Origin: Piscinibacter aquaticus
GTDB lineage: Bacteria > Pseudomonadota > Gammaproteobacteria > Burkholderiales > Burkholderiaceae_C
Direction of reading: 5' to 3'
Assembly: GCA_007994965.1 (NCBI GenBank)
Contig: VOPW01000001.1
Span: 3,596,001-3,660,000, forward strand
Length of the DNA stretch: 64,000 nt
Positions within the stretch are counted from its first letter, which is position 1; each line of letters begins with the position of its first letter. Position numbers and translations under genes: made by a program. Under the pieces are notes generated by a model, which made no database searches, was not told the DNA's origin, and saw nothing but the letters and a program-made list of their open reading frames with translations. Shown here piece after piece: positions 33,102 to 42,138 of the stretch.

Positions 33102-34686
33102 TGCTGCACCTTGCCCCACTCTTGCTCGAACAGGTGCACGAGGCGCTGGTTGGAGAGCTGGTTCGGCTCGGCCGGCACGCGCGCCATGTCGGGCGGGAAG
33201 TGGAACAGTGCCGGCAGCCCGGCGAGATCGAGAAAGCGCAGGCCTTCGGGCAGCGCCTCGGGCTGCCGCCAGGGCCGGCGGCTGGCGAGGATGAAGCCCC
33301 ACTCGCCGAAGCTGGGCACATGAGCGTGGTACGGCGTGGCGGTCAGCCCCGTCGCCTCGATCGTCGTCGCCACGGTCCAGTAGCTGCCCCGCGCGATCAG
33401 CGGCGAGGTGGTCTGAACCACCGCGTAGCCGCCGGCGGCGAGGTGATCGTCGACGCGCTGGTAGAAGGTGGTGGTGTAGAGCTTGCCGATCGAGAAGTTG
33501 GTCGGGTCGGGGAAGTCGACCACGATCACGTCGAAGTGGCCTGGGTTCTTTTCCAGCCAGCCAAAGGCGTCTTCGTTGACGATGCGCACCTTCGGCGAGT
33601 TCAGCGCGTTGCCATTGAGCGCCGTGAGCATCGGCGAGGTGGAGAACAGCCGCGTCATCTGCGGATCGAGCTCGACCAGCGTCACCGCCTCGACGCTCGG
33701 GTACTTCAGCACCTCGCGCACCGCCATGCCGTCGCCGCCACCGAGCACCAGCACGCGCTTCGGCGCGCCGTGCGCCGCCATCGCCGGGTGCACCAGCGCC
33801 TCGTGGTAGCGGTGCTCGTCGCGCGAATGGAACTGCAGGTTGCCGTTGAGGAAGAGCTTCACGTGGCCGTGGCCGGCCGTGACCACCACACGCTGGTAGG
33901 CACTGCTTTCGGCGAAGACGATGGCCTCGCCGTAGAAGCGGTCCTCGGCCCAGCGGGTGATCGCGTCCGCGCCGGCAAAGGCGCTGGCCAGCACGCCCAC
34001 CACCGCCACGCAGGCGAGCACGTGCGCTGCCAGCGCGCGCAGCTCGGCGCGGAACAGCCACAGCGCCCACAGCGCCACGCCGGCGTTCAGCAATCCGAAG
34101 AAGAGGCCCGTGCGGATCAACCCGAGCTGCGGCACCAGCACCAGCGGGAAGGCGATGGCCACGACCAGCGCGCCGAGGTAATCGAAGGTGAGCACCTGCG
34201 AGACCAGTCCTTCAGCGCATAGCGCTCGCGGAAGTGGCGCTTGAGGATGCGCATCACCAGCGGGATCTCCAGACCCACCAGCGTGCCCACCAGCAGCACG
34301 AGCGCATACAGCGCGAAGCGGAACGAGCCGGCCGCCACGCTGTGCAGCGCGAACAGCATCGCCGGCATCAGCCCGCCGATCAGCCCGACGAGCAGCTCGA
34401 TGCGCAGGAAGTGGGCAACCAGCTGCCGCTCGAGGAAGCGCGACAGGTACGAGCCCACTCCCATCGCGAAGAGGTAGGTGCCGATGATGGTGGAGAACTG
34501 CAGGACGGAGTCGCCCAGCAGGTAGCTGGCCAGCGCGCCGGCGGCCAGCTCGTACAGCAGCCCGCAGGCCGCGACCACGAACACCGAGGCGAGCAGCGCC
34601 ACCTCGGCCGGGCGGATCGGCGCGGCCGCGGACGCCGCTGGTGCGAGAGGGTCCGCCGCCGCAGCGGCGGGCCCGACCTCAGCCAT
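33098..34686 (-). CDS. Membrane-bound polyamine aminopropyltransferase (spermidine synthase-like; one frame break)
   Basis: Fusion of about seven membrane helices with a spermidine-synthase domain, about 528 residues. The membrane part (VALLASVFVVAACGLLYELA; IIGTYLFAMGVGSYLSRFLE) spans roughly the first 220 residues. The catalytic part has the SAM-binding motif VLVLGGGDGMAVREVLKY, the acidic VELDPQM, and the aspartate in DVIVVDFPDPTNFSIGKLY. It transfers aminopropyl groups from decarboxylated AdoMet to an amine. One base is missing at 34204-34207 (CCAGG read as CCAG on the plus strand). The start overlaps the DUF350 stop by 8 nt. Confidence 0.87.
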
Positions 34687-34903
34687 GGATGGCGGCGGCG
34701 ACGACCTGTCCGATCGAGATCGCGGTGGCGCCGACGACGATCGCCAGCGCCAGGTTCTTCTTCTCGACGATCTCCTCCCACAGGTTGTACGGGGTGAGCT
34801 TGTCGACGATCACGAAGCAGATCCAGAAGATCGCCACGCCGATGAAGGCGTAGAGCATGGAGCCGAAGAAGACCGCAGGTTTGAGCCACTCGATGCCCAT
34901 CAT
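34679..34903 (-). CDS. DUF350 small membrane protein
   Basis: Intact protein of 74 residues with two membrane helices (VFFGSMLYAFIGVAIFWICFV; LALAIVVGATAISIGQVVAAA) separated by a charged loop (DKLTPYNLWEEIVEKKN). This matches the DUF350/YjfL repeat unit; many relatives carry two units, here there is one. The function is unknown. DUF350 genes often stand beside spermidine-synthase-like, DUF4178 or PspA genes in envelope-stress islands, as here. It overlaps the aminopropyltransferase start by 8 nt and begins 26 nt after the DUF4178 gene. Confidence 0.82.
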   Translation of the reverse strand: MMGIEWLKPAVFFGSMLYAFIGVAIFWICFVIVDKLTPYNLWEEIVEKKNLALAIVVGATAISIGQVVAAAIHG

Positions 34904-34929
34904 GGGAATGCTCCTCGTTCAGTGTGATT

Positions 34930-36526
34930 TCACTTGTGGCCGCCGAAGGAGCCGCCGCCCCACGAACCGCCACCGATGCGCCCGCCGCTGCTGCGCGCTG
35001 CGCAGGCAATTCTGGTACTCCGCCGAGGCTTCGCCGTACGTGGCGCGTACCTGCTCGCAGTCGCGCCGGTCGCCGTCGCAGCGGAACATCATCAGCAGCA
35101 CGACCACGACGAAGACCCAGAAGAAGATCTTCGCCAGCAGCCCGGCGGCATTGCCCGACGACGGCGTGGCGTCGCGTTGCAGCGCGGCGCTCTTCTCGGG
35201 CGCCAGCTTGAAGGCCTTGAGCACGGCGTCGGCGCTGAGCGTCTCGCCGGCCGACCAGGTGATCTCCTGGTTCTCGCCGGAGCCCGTGCGCTCGCGGTTG
35301 ATGCGCCGCGCGGAGAAGGCGCCGGTGCCGACGTAGTCGGTGTTGTAGGTGCGTGCGTCGCGCTCGAGCTTCCAGTAGAACTCGCCGAGCACGTAGGTGG
35401 CCATGCCGGTGTAGTCGTACAGCTTGCGGTAGACCACGCCCTGGTACTTCACGCCGTCGCCGGCGCGCTCGGGCACGCCGGTGATCGGCGCCGTCCAGCT
35501 CCAGCCGTCTTCCGCATCGACGAGGAAGGCGAAGCCCTCGGTGCGGTGGTATAGCAGGTATTCGCGCCAGAAGGACTGGTCGTCTTCTCCTGTGTCGACT
35601 TCGCAGCGCTCGGCATAACCCACCACCTGCCAGGGCAGCGCCTTCTTGTCGCCCGGCGTCGTCGACAGCGCCAGCGTGCCGATGCTGCCCAGCGGAATCT
35701 GCGGCTCGCTGCCGTTGGCCTGCGCGTAGTGCTTCAGGTCGCCGCCCACGCCCTGCGAGACATCGACCACCGCATGGCAGTTGGGGCAGACGATCGACTG
35801 CGTGGTCGACAGCTTGACCTCCAGCGCCGTGCCGCAGCTCGGGCATTCGACGCCACGCGCCTTCAGCGTCTTCTCGCTCGCCTCGGCCGGGCCGGTCATC
35901 GCGAGTTCGCTGATCGCCACCGAGCGGCCGATGGCCCACTTCGGCGCGGCCGGGTCGCCATAGTCGAGCGTGCCGACCTCGCCGCGCGTATTGCGCAGAT
36001 CGGCCACGACGAAGCCGCGTTCGAGGTTGGGCTTGAAGGGCAGTTCGCCCTGTGCGGTGATCAGCTTCGCGGCGGCCACCGAGGCCACCGACCAGCCCTG
36101 GCCAGCGACGACGAGCGACTGCCCTGCGCGCAGCGATTCAGCCGCCGGCGCCGGCCCGTCCAGCGGCGCATCGAAGGCGAAGACGTAGCGGCCGTTGTCC
36201 TCGCTCAGCCACCCTGAGCGGCCGTTGTCGAACAGCGCATGCCACTCGTTCCAGGTGCCTTCGGCATAGCGGTACTGCAGCCGGCCCACCAGCACGAAGG
36301 GCGCGCCCTGGTGGCGGCCGGCGGCGCCGAGCTGCAGCGGCGAGTGGTCGTCGAACAGTTCGGCCGCCCGGCCGATGCGCTTGAGCGCCTCGCCGTCGCG
36401 GACGATGCTGCTGCGGCAGTAGCTGCAGACGGCAAACGCCGACGCGGCCGAGCGGAACTCGACCGGCGCGCCGCAGTTCGGGCAGGCGGCCTTGTAGCCG
36501 CGCTGCGGGCTTTGCTCGGTGGCCAA
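34930..36526 (-). CDS. DUF4178 protein with two zinc ribbons and a C-terminal membrane helix (one frame break)
   Basis: Protein of about 530 residues. It begins with a zinc ribbon (CPNCGAPVEFRSAASAFAVCSYC), then a DUF4178 unit (GRLQYRYAEGTWNEWHALFDNG). A second ribbon follows (CPSCGTALEVKLSTTQSIVCPNC), then a second DUF4178 unit (QSFWREYLLYHRTEGFAFLVD). A membrane helix (IFFWVFVVVVLLMMF) is near the end. After a break near 34995 the tail reads RIGGGSWGGGSFGGHK in a neighbouring frame, a Gly-rich ending common in the family. The role is unknown; relatives (YjfK-like) belong to phage-shock-type membrane stress clusters. It starts 13 nt after the SHOCT stop. Confidence 0.82.
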
Positions 36527-36539
36527 GACGCCGGAGGGG

Positions 36540-37588
36540 CTAGATGAGCTTCTTCAGCAGCTCGGCCTTCTTGGCGTCGAATTCCTCGGCCGTCAGGATG
36601 CCCTTGGTCTTCAGCTCGGCGAGCTTCTCGATCGTGGCCATCACCTCGTCGGGCCGCACGCCGACGGCCTGCGCCGCCGCGCCCGCCGCCTGCGCGGCGC
36701 CGCCCTGCAGTCCCTGCTGCAGCTGCTGGGCCATCACCGGCCCAGCGCGACGCCGGCGCCCAGGCCCATCGCGTCGCCGACCACGCCGCCACCACCGCCG
36801 GCACCGGCCGCGCCTTCGGCGAACTTCGGGATCGCCTGCGCGGTCTGGTACTGCATGAACTTGCCCATGTCGCCGCCGACCATGCCCATGCCGATCTTCT
36901 GGTCGAGGATCTTCTGCAGTTCCTCGGGCAGCGAGACGTTCTGCACCGTCACCGCCTCGAGCTTCAGGCCGAGCTTCTCGAAGGCCGGCGCGGTGGCCTG
37001 CTGCAGCTGGCTGGCGAACTCGATCTGGTTGGCCGCGAGGTCGAGGAAGGCGATGCCGCTGGAGGCCACCGCATCGGAGATGTGCTGCAGCATCAGCGCA
37101 CGCAGCTGGCCGTCGAGCTCGGCCACCGTGTAGGTGTCACGCGTGCCGGAGATCTCGGTGTGGAAGGTCTTCGGGTCGGCGATGCGGTACGCATAGTTGC
37201 CGAAGGCGCGCAGTCGCACGGCCCCGAAATCCTTGTCGCGGATCGTCACCGGCTGGGTCGTGCCCCAGCGCTGGTCGACCTGCTGGCGCGTGCTGAAGAA
37301 GTAGACGTCGCTCTTGAACGGGCTCTGGAACAGCTTGTCCCAGTTCTTCAGGTAGGTCAGCACCGGCAGCGTCTGCGTCGTCAGCTTGTACATGCCGGGG
37401 CCGAACACGTCGGCCACCTTGCCTTCGTTGACGAACACCGCCATCTGCGATTCGCGAACGGTCAGCGAGGCGCCGTTCTGGATCTCGCGGTCGGCCATCG
37501 GGAAGCGCCAGGCCAGCGTGCCATCGCCGGCCTCCGTCCATTCGATGATGTCGATGAACTGCTTCTTGACGAAATCCATCAGCGCCAT
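36540..37588 (-). CDS. SPFH (stomatin/flotillin-like) protein with SHOCT tail (one probable frame break)
   Basis: As read, a 284-residue SPFH protein (36734-37588) and a 65-residue SHOCT protein (36540-36737) overlap by ATGA. Restoring CCTGG at 36737-36740, which reads CCGG, would give GVALGQVMAQQLQQG and fuse them into about 349 residues, the usual layout of this family. The SPFH part (MALMDFVKKQFIDIIEW; GKVADVFGPGMYKLTTQTLPVL; SSGIAFLDLAANQIEF) forms membrane-associated oligomers. The C-terminal SHOCT helix pair is EKLAELKTKGILTAEEFDAKK. It heads the operon with DUF4178, DUF350, the aminopropyltransferase and the FAD oxidase, so a membrane-scaffold role is plausible. Confidence 0.85.
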
Positions 37589-37678
37589 GTGGCCCTCCCA
37601 GGTCGACGGTCGATGAAAGCCGGCGCTTGGCGCCGGAGCCCGCGGATCATAGTGCGCGGCCCCTGCGACGCAAGGGTT

Positions 37679-38373
37679 TCAGGCCGCACGTGGCGAACCG
37701 GTCACGAAATCGCGTTGCGCCGGCGCCAGCGCCTCGGCCATGCCGGCGGCAAAGCGGGCGTGCAGTCGGAAGGCGGCTGCGCTGTCGGCATCGATGCTGG
37801 AGACGCGCACCAGCAACCCGGCAGCGGCTCGTCGCTGCCCCATGCGCTGCAACCGCTCGAGCCAGCCCTGCGCACGCGCCGAGACGGCCTGCCCGTCGAG
37901 GACGGTCCAGTAGGTGATCGGCTCGGGGCGCCCGGGCATCTGTGCCACCAGCCGCGTCACCGGCACGCTGCGGCCTGCCAGCTCGAGACGATCGTCGACC
38001 AGATCGCCGATGCGAAAGCCGCCGGCGCGGTAGCAGACCTCTGGCCGGTGCAGTTGCATGTCGGAGGATTGCGTGCCGAGGTACGCCACCGACAGCATCA
38101 CGCGTGCGCCGCTCGTGTGCACGAACGTGCGCTCGAGCACTGGTCATAGAAACCGACCTGACGTCCGCGCGCATCGGCTGCACGCACGAAGGCCGCGGCT
38201 TCGCGATCGAGGATCCACTCGCCGAACTGGCTGGGCAGCAAGGCGTCGAGATCGACGCGCGGCTGCTCGCCGGCCTTCGGCGCCGAGGGCCGCAGCCCCC
38301 AACCGACGGCCGCGGACCCCGCCATCACCGCGGCCAGGCGCAGCGCCTCCCGGCGGCTGACGGGGCGGCTCAT
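37679..38373 (-). CDS. epsI: EpsI family exosortase-associated protein (one frame break)
   Basis: Protein of about 230 residues. An N-terminal signal-like stretch (RREALRLAAVMAGSAAVGWG) precedes the EpsI domain: LLPSQFGEWILDREAAA, then in the other frame VMLSVAYLGTQSSDMQLHRPEVCYRAGGF, here quoted only in part for its conserved HRPEVCY. EpsI proteins accompany exosortases, some fused to them, and help in exopolysaccharide or PEP-CTERM processing. The break at 38140-38143 is CCTGG reduced to CTGG (plus strand); restored, the chain reads GFYDQVLERTF. The ATG overlaps the exosortase stop (ATGA), so translation is coupled. Confidence 0.88.
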
Positions 38374-39248
38374 CGCCCCGCCCCCTTCAGCAGCCGGCCG
38401 AGCAGCGCATCGACCATGATGACCAGGACGAGCGCCACCAGGAACAGCACCATGCCGGCAAAGCCGTGCAGGAAGCCCTGCCCGGCGGCGTCGCCGAAGT
38501 GGAAGGTCACCAGCGCCAGCACCATCACGCGCACGACGTTGGCGCAGAAGGCGATCGGCACCACCGCGATCGCCAGCAGCGTGTTGCGCAGCACCGAGCT
38601 GTGGTTCATCAGGCTGGCATAGAGCAGGCCCATCGCCTCCAGCGTGAACATCGTCTGCAGGCCCGCGCAGGCCTCGTTCACGAGCAGCTGGTACTGGCCG
38701 ACCGTGATGACGACGCCAGACAACCCGACCGGGTAACCCACGGCCGACAGCGCATGCGCTGCAACGTAGGACACGGCGGCCTTCAACGGCCCGGTCACCG
38801 CCAGCACGAGCGAGAACGGCAGCGGAATGGCGAAGAGCAGGAAGAAGAAGGGGAACCACGTCAGCCGCAGCGCGGCGGCGCCCTTGAAGTACAGCAGCAG
38901 GGCCATCGGCACCAGCATCAGCGCGATCAGCTCGAGGCGGAACACACCCAGCCAGCGCCCGGAGAAGTAGACGAGCAGCGCGAACGCCATCAGCAGCAGG
39001 CCGGGCCACCGGGCGGCCGATGCGGGCAGGGCGGCCAGTGCCTCGCGCCGGCGCCAGACCAGCCGGGCGGAGATGCCCAGGATCAGCGGTTCGTGGCCTT
39101 GCGTCTCGCGCAGCCGGGCGCCGCGCGACCAGTCCCAGATCACGGGCAACGCCATGGCGGCGAAGCCGGCCAGCAGCATCGCCACGACCCGCAGATCCAG
39201 AGCGCCGGCCGACAGGGCCGGATCGCGCCGCACGGCCGCGTGTTCCAT
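38370..39248 (-). CDS. xrtB: Exosortase B
   Basis: Intact integral-membrane transpeptidase-like enzyme of 292 residues with about eight helices. The catalytic cysteine is in LVNEACAGLQTMFTLEA, the arginine in CANVVRVMVLALV and the histidine in GFLHGFAGMVLF, the triad of the exosortase family. The helices around WFPFFFLLFAIPLPFSLVL match the B type, which occurs with EpsI and EpsD. It recognises and cleaves PEP-CTERM tails at the cytoplasmic membrane. It lies between epsD (5 nt apart) and epsI (4-nt overlap). The PEP-CTERM protein at 40222-40773 is the obvious local substrate. Confidence 0.92.
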   Translation of the reverse strand: MEHAAVRRDPALSAGALDLRVVAMLLAGFAAMALPVIWDWSRGARLRETQGHEPLILGISARLVWRRREALAALPASAARWPGLLLMAFALLVYFSGRWLGVFRLELIALMLVPMALLLYFKGAAALRLTWFPFFFLLFAIPLPFSLVLAVTGPLKAAVSYVAAHALSAVGYPVGLSGVVITVGQYQLLVNEACAGLQTMFTLEAMGLLYASLMNHSSVLRNTLLAIAVVPIAFCANVVRVMVLALVTFHFGDAAGQGFLHGFAGMVLFLVALVLVIMVDALLGRLLKGAGR

Positions 39249-39253
39249 GTCCG

Positions 39254-40132
39254 TCAGCGCGCCGCAGAGGCGGCGGCGCCGGGCGCCGACGCCGCGAAGC
39301 TGCCCTGGTAGGCGATGCGCGCCTCCGAGCGCAGCTTCTTCATCGCCTCGCCGATCGCCTCGGTCTTGCGCAGGTTCACGAGATAGGAAGAGATGGCGCC
39401 CTGGGCCTGTCGGCGATCGACGGGGGCCTGTACTGCTTGCAGCAGCGTGTAGACGCGCCCCTGGCCACCCTGCGCGAAGGCGATCGACCGGCCGGGCTCC
39501 AGCGCGGCAATCTGCGCCAGAAGGTTCAGTGGCAGATCCTCTGCCGCCTGCGCGACGACGCGCGAGGGGCCGCTGAGCCCGGCACGCTGCATCAGCGTGA
39601 CCAGCTCTTCGGGCGTCCGCACGGCGGCCACCTTGCCGACGAAGGTCTTCAGTTCGGAGGCATCGGCCTGCAGGCCGGTCTCGCGCAGCACGTAGATGCG
39701 CCGCTGCGCGAACAGCGCCGGCTGGGCGTCGTAGTAGCGATCGATCTCCTCGGAACTCGATCCACGCGCCTTGGCGGCCACCGATTCCTGCCAGGCCTGC
39801 GCGAGGATCTCGCGGCGCGCCGCCTCGAGCCGCTGCACCACGCGCGGATCCTTGTCGAGCTTCGCGGACTTCGCGGCCTGCGCGGCCAGTTCCTGGTCGA
39901 TCAGGCCCTCGAGCACCCGCGCGGCTCCCCCGCCGTCGCCCGCCGCCAGACGGGGCTGGCGCTCCAGCACGGTCTCGATCTGGTGCACGGTGAGTTCACC
40001 ATCGTTCACCGTCGCTGCCACCTGGGAATCGGCCTTGCGCTGCGCCTCGCCGCCGCAGGCGGCCAGGGTCAGGGTCAGGGCCGCGGCGATCGCTGCAGCA
40101 GCGGTGCGCGCGGCAGCTCGGAGGTGAGGCAT
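39254..40132 (-). CDS. epsD: EpsD family peptidyl-prolyl isomerase (SurA/PpiC-like lipoprotein)
   Basis: Intact protein of about 292 residues. The signal peptide ends in a lipobox (LTLTLAACGG), so it is probably a lipoprotein. A SurA-like N-terminal helical region (VNDGELTVHQIETVLERQPRL; VLEGLIDQELAAQAA) precedes a degenerate parvulin domain (RRIYVLRETGLQADASELKTF; VAQAAEDLPLNLLAQIAAL). EpsD proteins occur with exosortase B in exopolysaccharide loci. The remaining polysaccharide genes are not in this neighbourhood. It is followed by xrtB after 5 nt. Confidence 0.85.
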   Translation of the reverse strand: MPHLRAAARTAAAAIAAALTLTLAACGGEAQRKADSQVAATVNDGELTVHQIETVLERQPRLAAGDGGGAARVLEGLIDQELAAQAAKSAKLDKDPRVVQRLEAARREILAQAWQESVAAKARGSSSEEIDRYYDAQPALFAQRRIYVLRETGLQADASELKTFVGKVAAVRTPEELVTLMQRAGLSGPSRVVAQAAEDLPLNLLAQIAALEPGRSIAFAQGGQGRVYTLLQAVQAPVDRRQAQGAISSYLVNLRKTEAIGEAMKKLRSEARIAYQGSFAASAPGAAASAAR

Positions 40133-40179
40133 GGTCGGGACTCGCGGCAGGAACAAGAACGTCTCTCCAGATTGACGAA

Positions 40180-40198
40180 GGCGGGCTCGCGGCCCGCC
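40180..40198 (-). terminator. Hairpin between the PEP-CTERM gene and epsD
   Basis: GGCGGGC (40180-40186) pairs with GCCCGCC (40192-40198) around a 5-nt loop, 24 nt after the PEP-CTERM stop. On the minus strand it is followed by TTCGTC, not a true T-run, so termination may be partial. Confidence 0.45.
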
Positions 40199-40221
40199 TC
40201 CGTGGCTTGCGCGGACGGCAG

Positions 40222-40773
40222 TCAGTCCTTGCGGCGACGTCGAGCCGCCGCGCCGACGCCCACCAGACCGGCCAGCATCAATGCCATCGCACCGGGCTCC
40301 GGCGCCGGCGAGGCCACCGAAGCACGATCGGTGACGAGCAGACCGACATAGCCGACCGGCGCATTCCAGAGGCCCCAATCGGCCGTGACTTTCGAGGCCA
40401 CCGCCAAGGTGTAGGTGCCGGCCGCCAGCGCGCCGAAGCTGAACAGGCCCGGTGTATTGTCGGTGGCCAGCAGCGTACCGTTGCCGGTGTTGCCCATCAG
40501 CGCGCCCGAGTAGAGCTGGATGCTCGTCAGGTCGATGTCCAGGCGGTTGAGCATCGGATCGAGTTCGATCGTGCCGCCGAACGAATCGGCCGTGCCGCTC
40601 AGCGAGAAGCTGTAGCAGTCGAGGTAGGAACCGCGGCTGCTGAAGGATTCGCCGAACCACGACGCGCCGGGCGGCCCCAGCGTGCCGAGGCCGTAGCCAC
40701 CGGTACAGACGGCGGCCATGCTGGGGGCGGAGGCCACCAGCGCCGCAACCGCCACGACAGACTTGAGTTTCAT
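40222..40773 (-). CDS. FxDxF-type PEP-CTERM exported protein
   Basis: Intact protein of 183 residues. A signal peptide (SVVAVAALVASAPSMAA) leads into a beta-rich body with SYLDCYSFSLSGTADSFGG and a second part AAGTYTLAVASKV. The C-terminus is a textbook sorting signal: APEPGAMALMLAGLVGVGA followed by AARRRRKD, with the Pro-Glu-Pro motif, one helix and an arginine cluster. It is predicted to be processed by the exosortase B encoded just downstream. The function at the surface is unknown; PEP-CTERM proteins are often matrix or biofilm components. It is divergent from the UbiH-like gene. Confidence 0.9.
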   Translation of the reverse strand: MKLKSVVAVAALVASAPSMAAVCTGGYGLGTLGPPGASWFGESFSSRGSYLDCYSFSLSGTADSFGGTIELDPMLNRLDIDLTSIQLYSGALMGNTGNGTLLATDNTPGLFSFGALAAGTYTLAVASKVTADWGLWNAPVGYVGLLVTDRASVASPAPEPGAMALMLAGLVGVGAAARRRRKD

Positions 40774-40912
40774 ATCTTCTCTTCCCTTGGGTGGACACAG
40801 CGGCCGATGACACGCCGCACGAAATGCCGGGCGATGTTCCAATGTCGCTTGTCCGTGCACCACCCCGCGCCCACGGGGCGCAGGGGCAATCGGAGAAAAG
40901 ATCACGCGCCAA

Positions 40913-42122
40913 ATGGGACAGACGCTCACAAAACAGTCCGATGACCCTGCCCGGCTGGCGGTCATCGGCGCCGGCCCGGTCGGACTCGCGCTCGGCCTCG
41001 ACGCCGCACGACGCCTGCCCCACGCCGACATCACCGTCTTCGACGCGCGGCCGATCGAGCGCGACGTTCGCGCCGACCCGCGCACCCTTGCTCTCTCGCT
41101 CGGCAGCGTGCAGTGGCTGCAGCGCCTGGGCGGCTGGCCGGCGGAAGGCGTACAGCCGATTCTCGAAGTCAACGTCTCGCAGCAGCCGCCGTCAGCGCCG
41201 CCGGTCTTCGCGTCGCTGTTCGGCGAGCCGCAGGTGCGCATCGCCGCGCACGACGAAGCCGTACCGATGCTCGGTGCGGTGCTCAGCTACGGCAACATCG
41301 TCGCGACCCTGCAGCAGGCATGGCTGGCGCTGCAGGTCGCACGGCCGCAGCGCCTGCATACCCGCTTCGGCACGCCGGTGAAGGCCGTCAAGCCGCTGGC
41401 CGGTGGCGTGGAGATCGATGCCGGCATTGCCGAGCGCTTCGACGGCCGTGGTCGCCGAAGGCGGCGTCTTCGCCGACCAGGCGCGCAAGGCAATCTCGCG
41501 CGACTACCGGCAGGCCGCCTGGGTGGGCACAGTGGACCTGCCGGAACACGCGCCCGCCGGCGTGGCGTACGAACGCTTCACGCGACACGGCCCGGCAGCG
41601 CTGCTGCCGCTGCCAGGGCAGCGCGCCTCACTGGTGTGGTGCGTCGACAGCGACGACGACCCGGTGGCGGAGCTCGACGACGCACAGCGCCTTGCGGTGC
41701 TGAACACCATCTTCCCGGCCGACGTGACGCCGCTGCGCTCGATCACGCCGCTGAAGCGCTTCCCGCTCGGGCTCAATGCCGAGCGCACCCTCACGCACGG
41801 CCGCACGGTGCGCATCGGCAACGCGGCGCAGACCCTGCACCCGGTGGCCGGGCAGGGCCTGAACCTCGGCCTGCGCGATGCCGCCGAACTGGTGAACCTG
41901 CTGCGCGGCGGTGGCGACATCGACGCGGCGCTGCGTCGGCTCGAATGGCAACGCGGCCCGGATCGCTGGGCGCTGATCGCCACCACCGATTTCCTCGCGC
42001 GCAGCTTCACCTGGGCATTGCCCGGCGCCGGCGCGGCACGCGGCCTCGGCCTCGCGGCGCTGCAGGCGCTGCCGCCACTGAAGTCGCTGCTCGCGCGGCA
42101 GATGATGTTCGGCCGGCGCTGA
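40913..42122 (+). CDS. UbiH/UbiF-family FAD-dependent monooxygenase (one frame break)
   Basis: Flavoprotein hydroxylase of about 402 residues likely to act in ubiquinone synthesis. The FAD site is LAVIGAGPVGLALGLDAARR, the NAD(P)-linked DG motif region is near the break, and the second FAD motif is VRIGNAAQTLHPVAGQGLNLGLRD (conserved GNAAxxxxPxxGQGxN). The frame breaks near 41447; removing one G from GACGGCCG gives AVVAEGGVFADQ. The start at 40913 gives a short polar leader (TLTKQSDDPARLAV). Which ring carbon it hydroxylates cannot be told from the sequence. It is divergent from the PEP-CTERM gene and convergent with the ROK gene. Confidence 0.8.
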
Positions 42123-42138
42123 GGCGCCAAGCAGCCGC

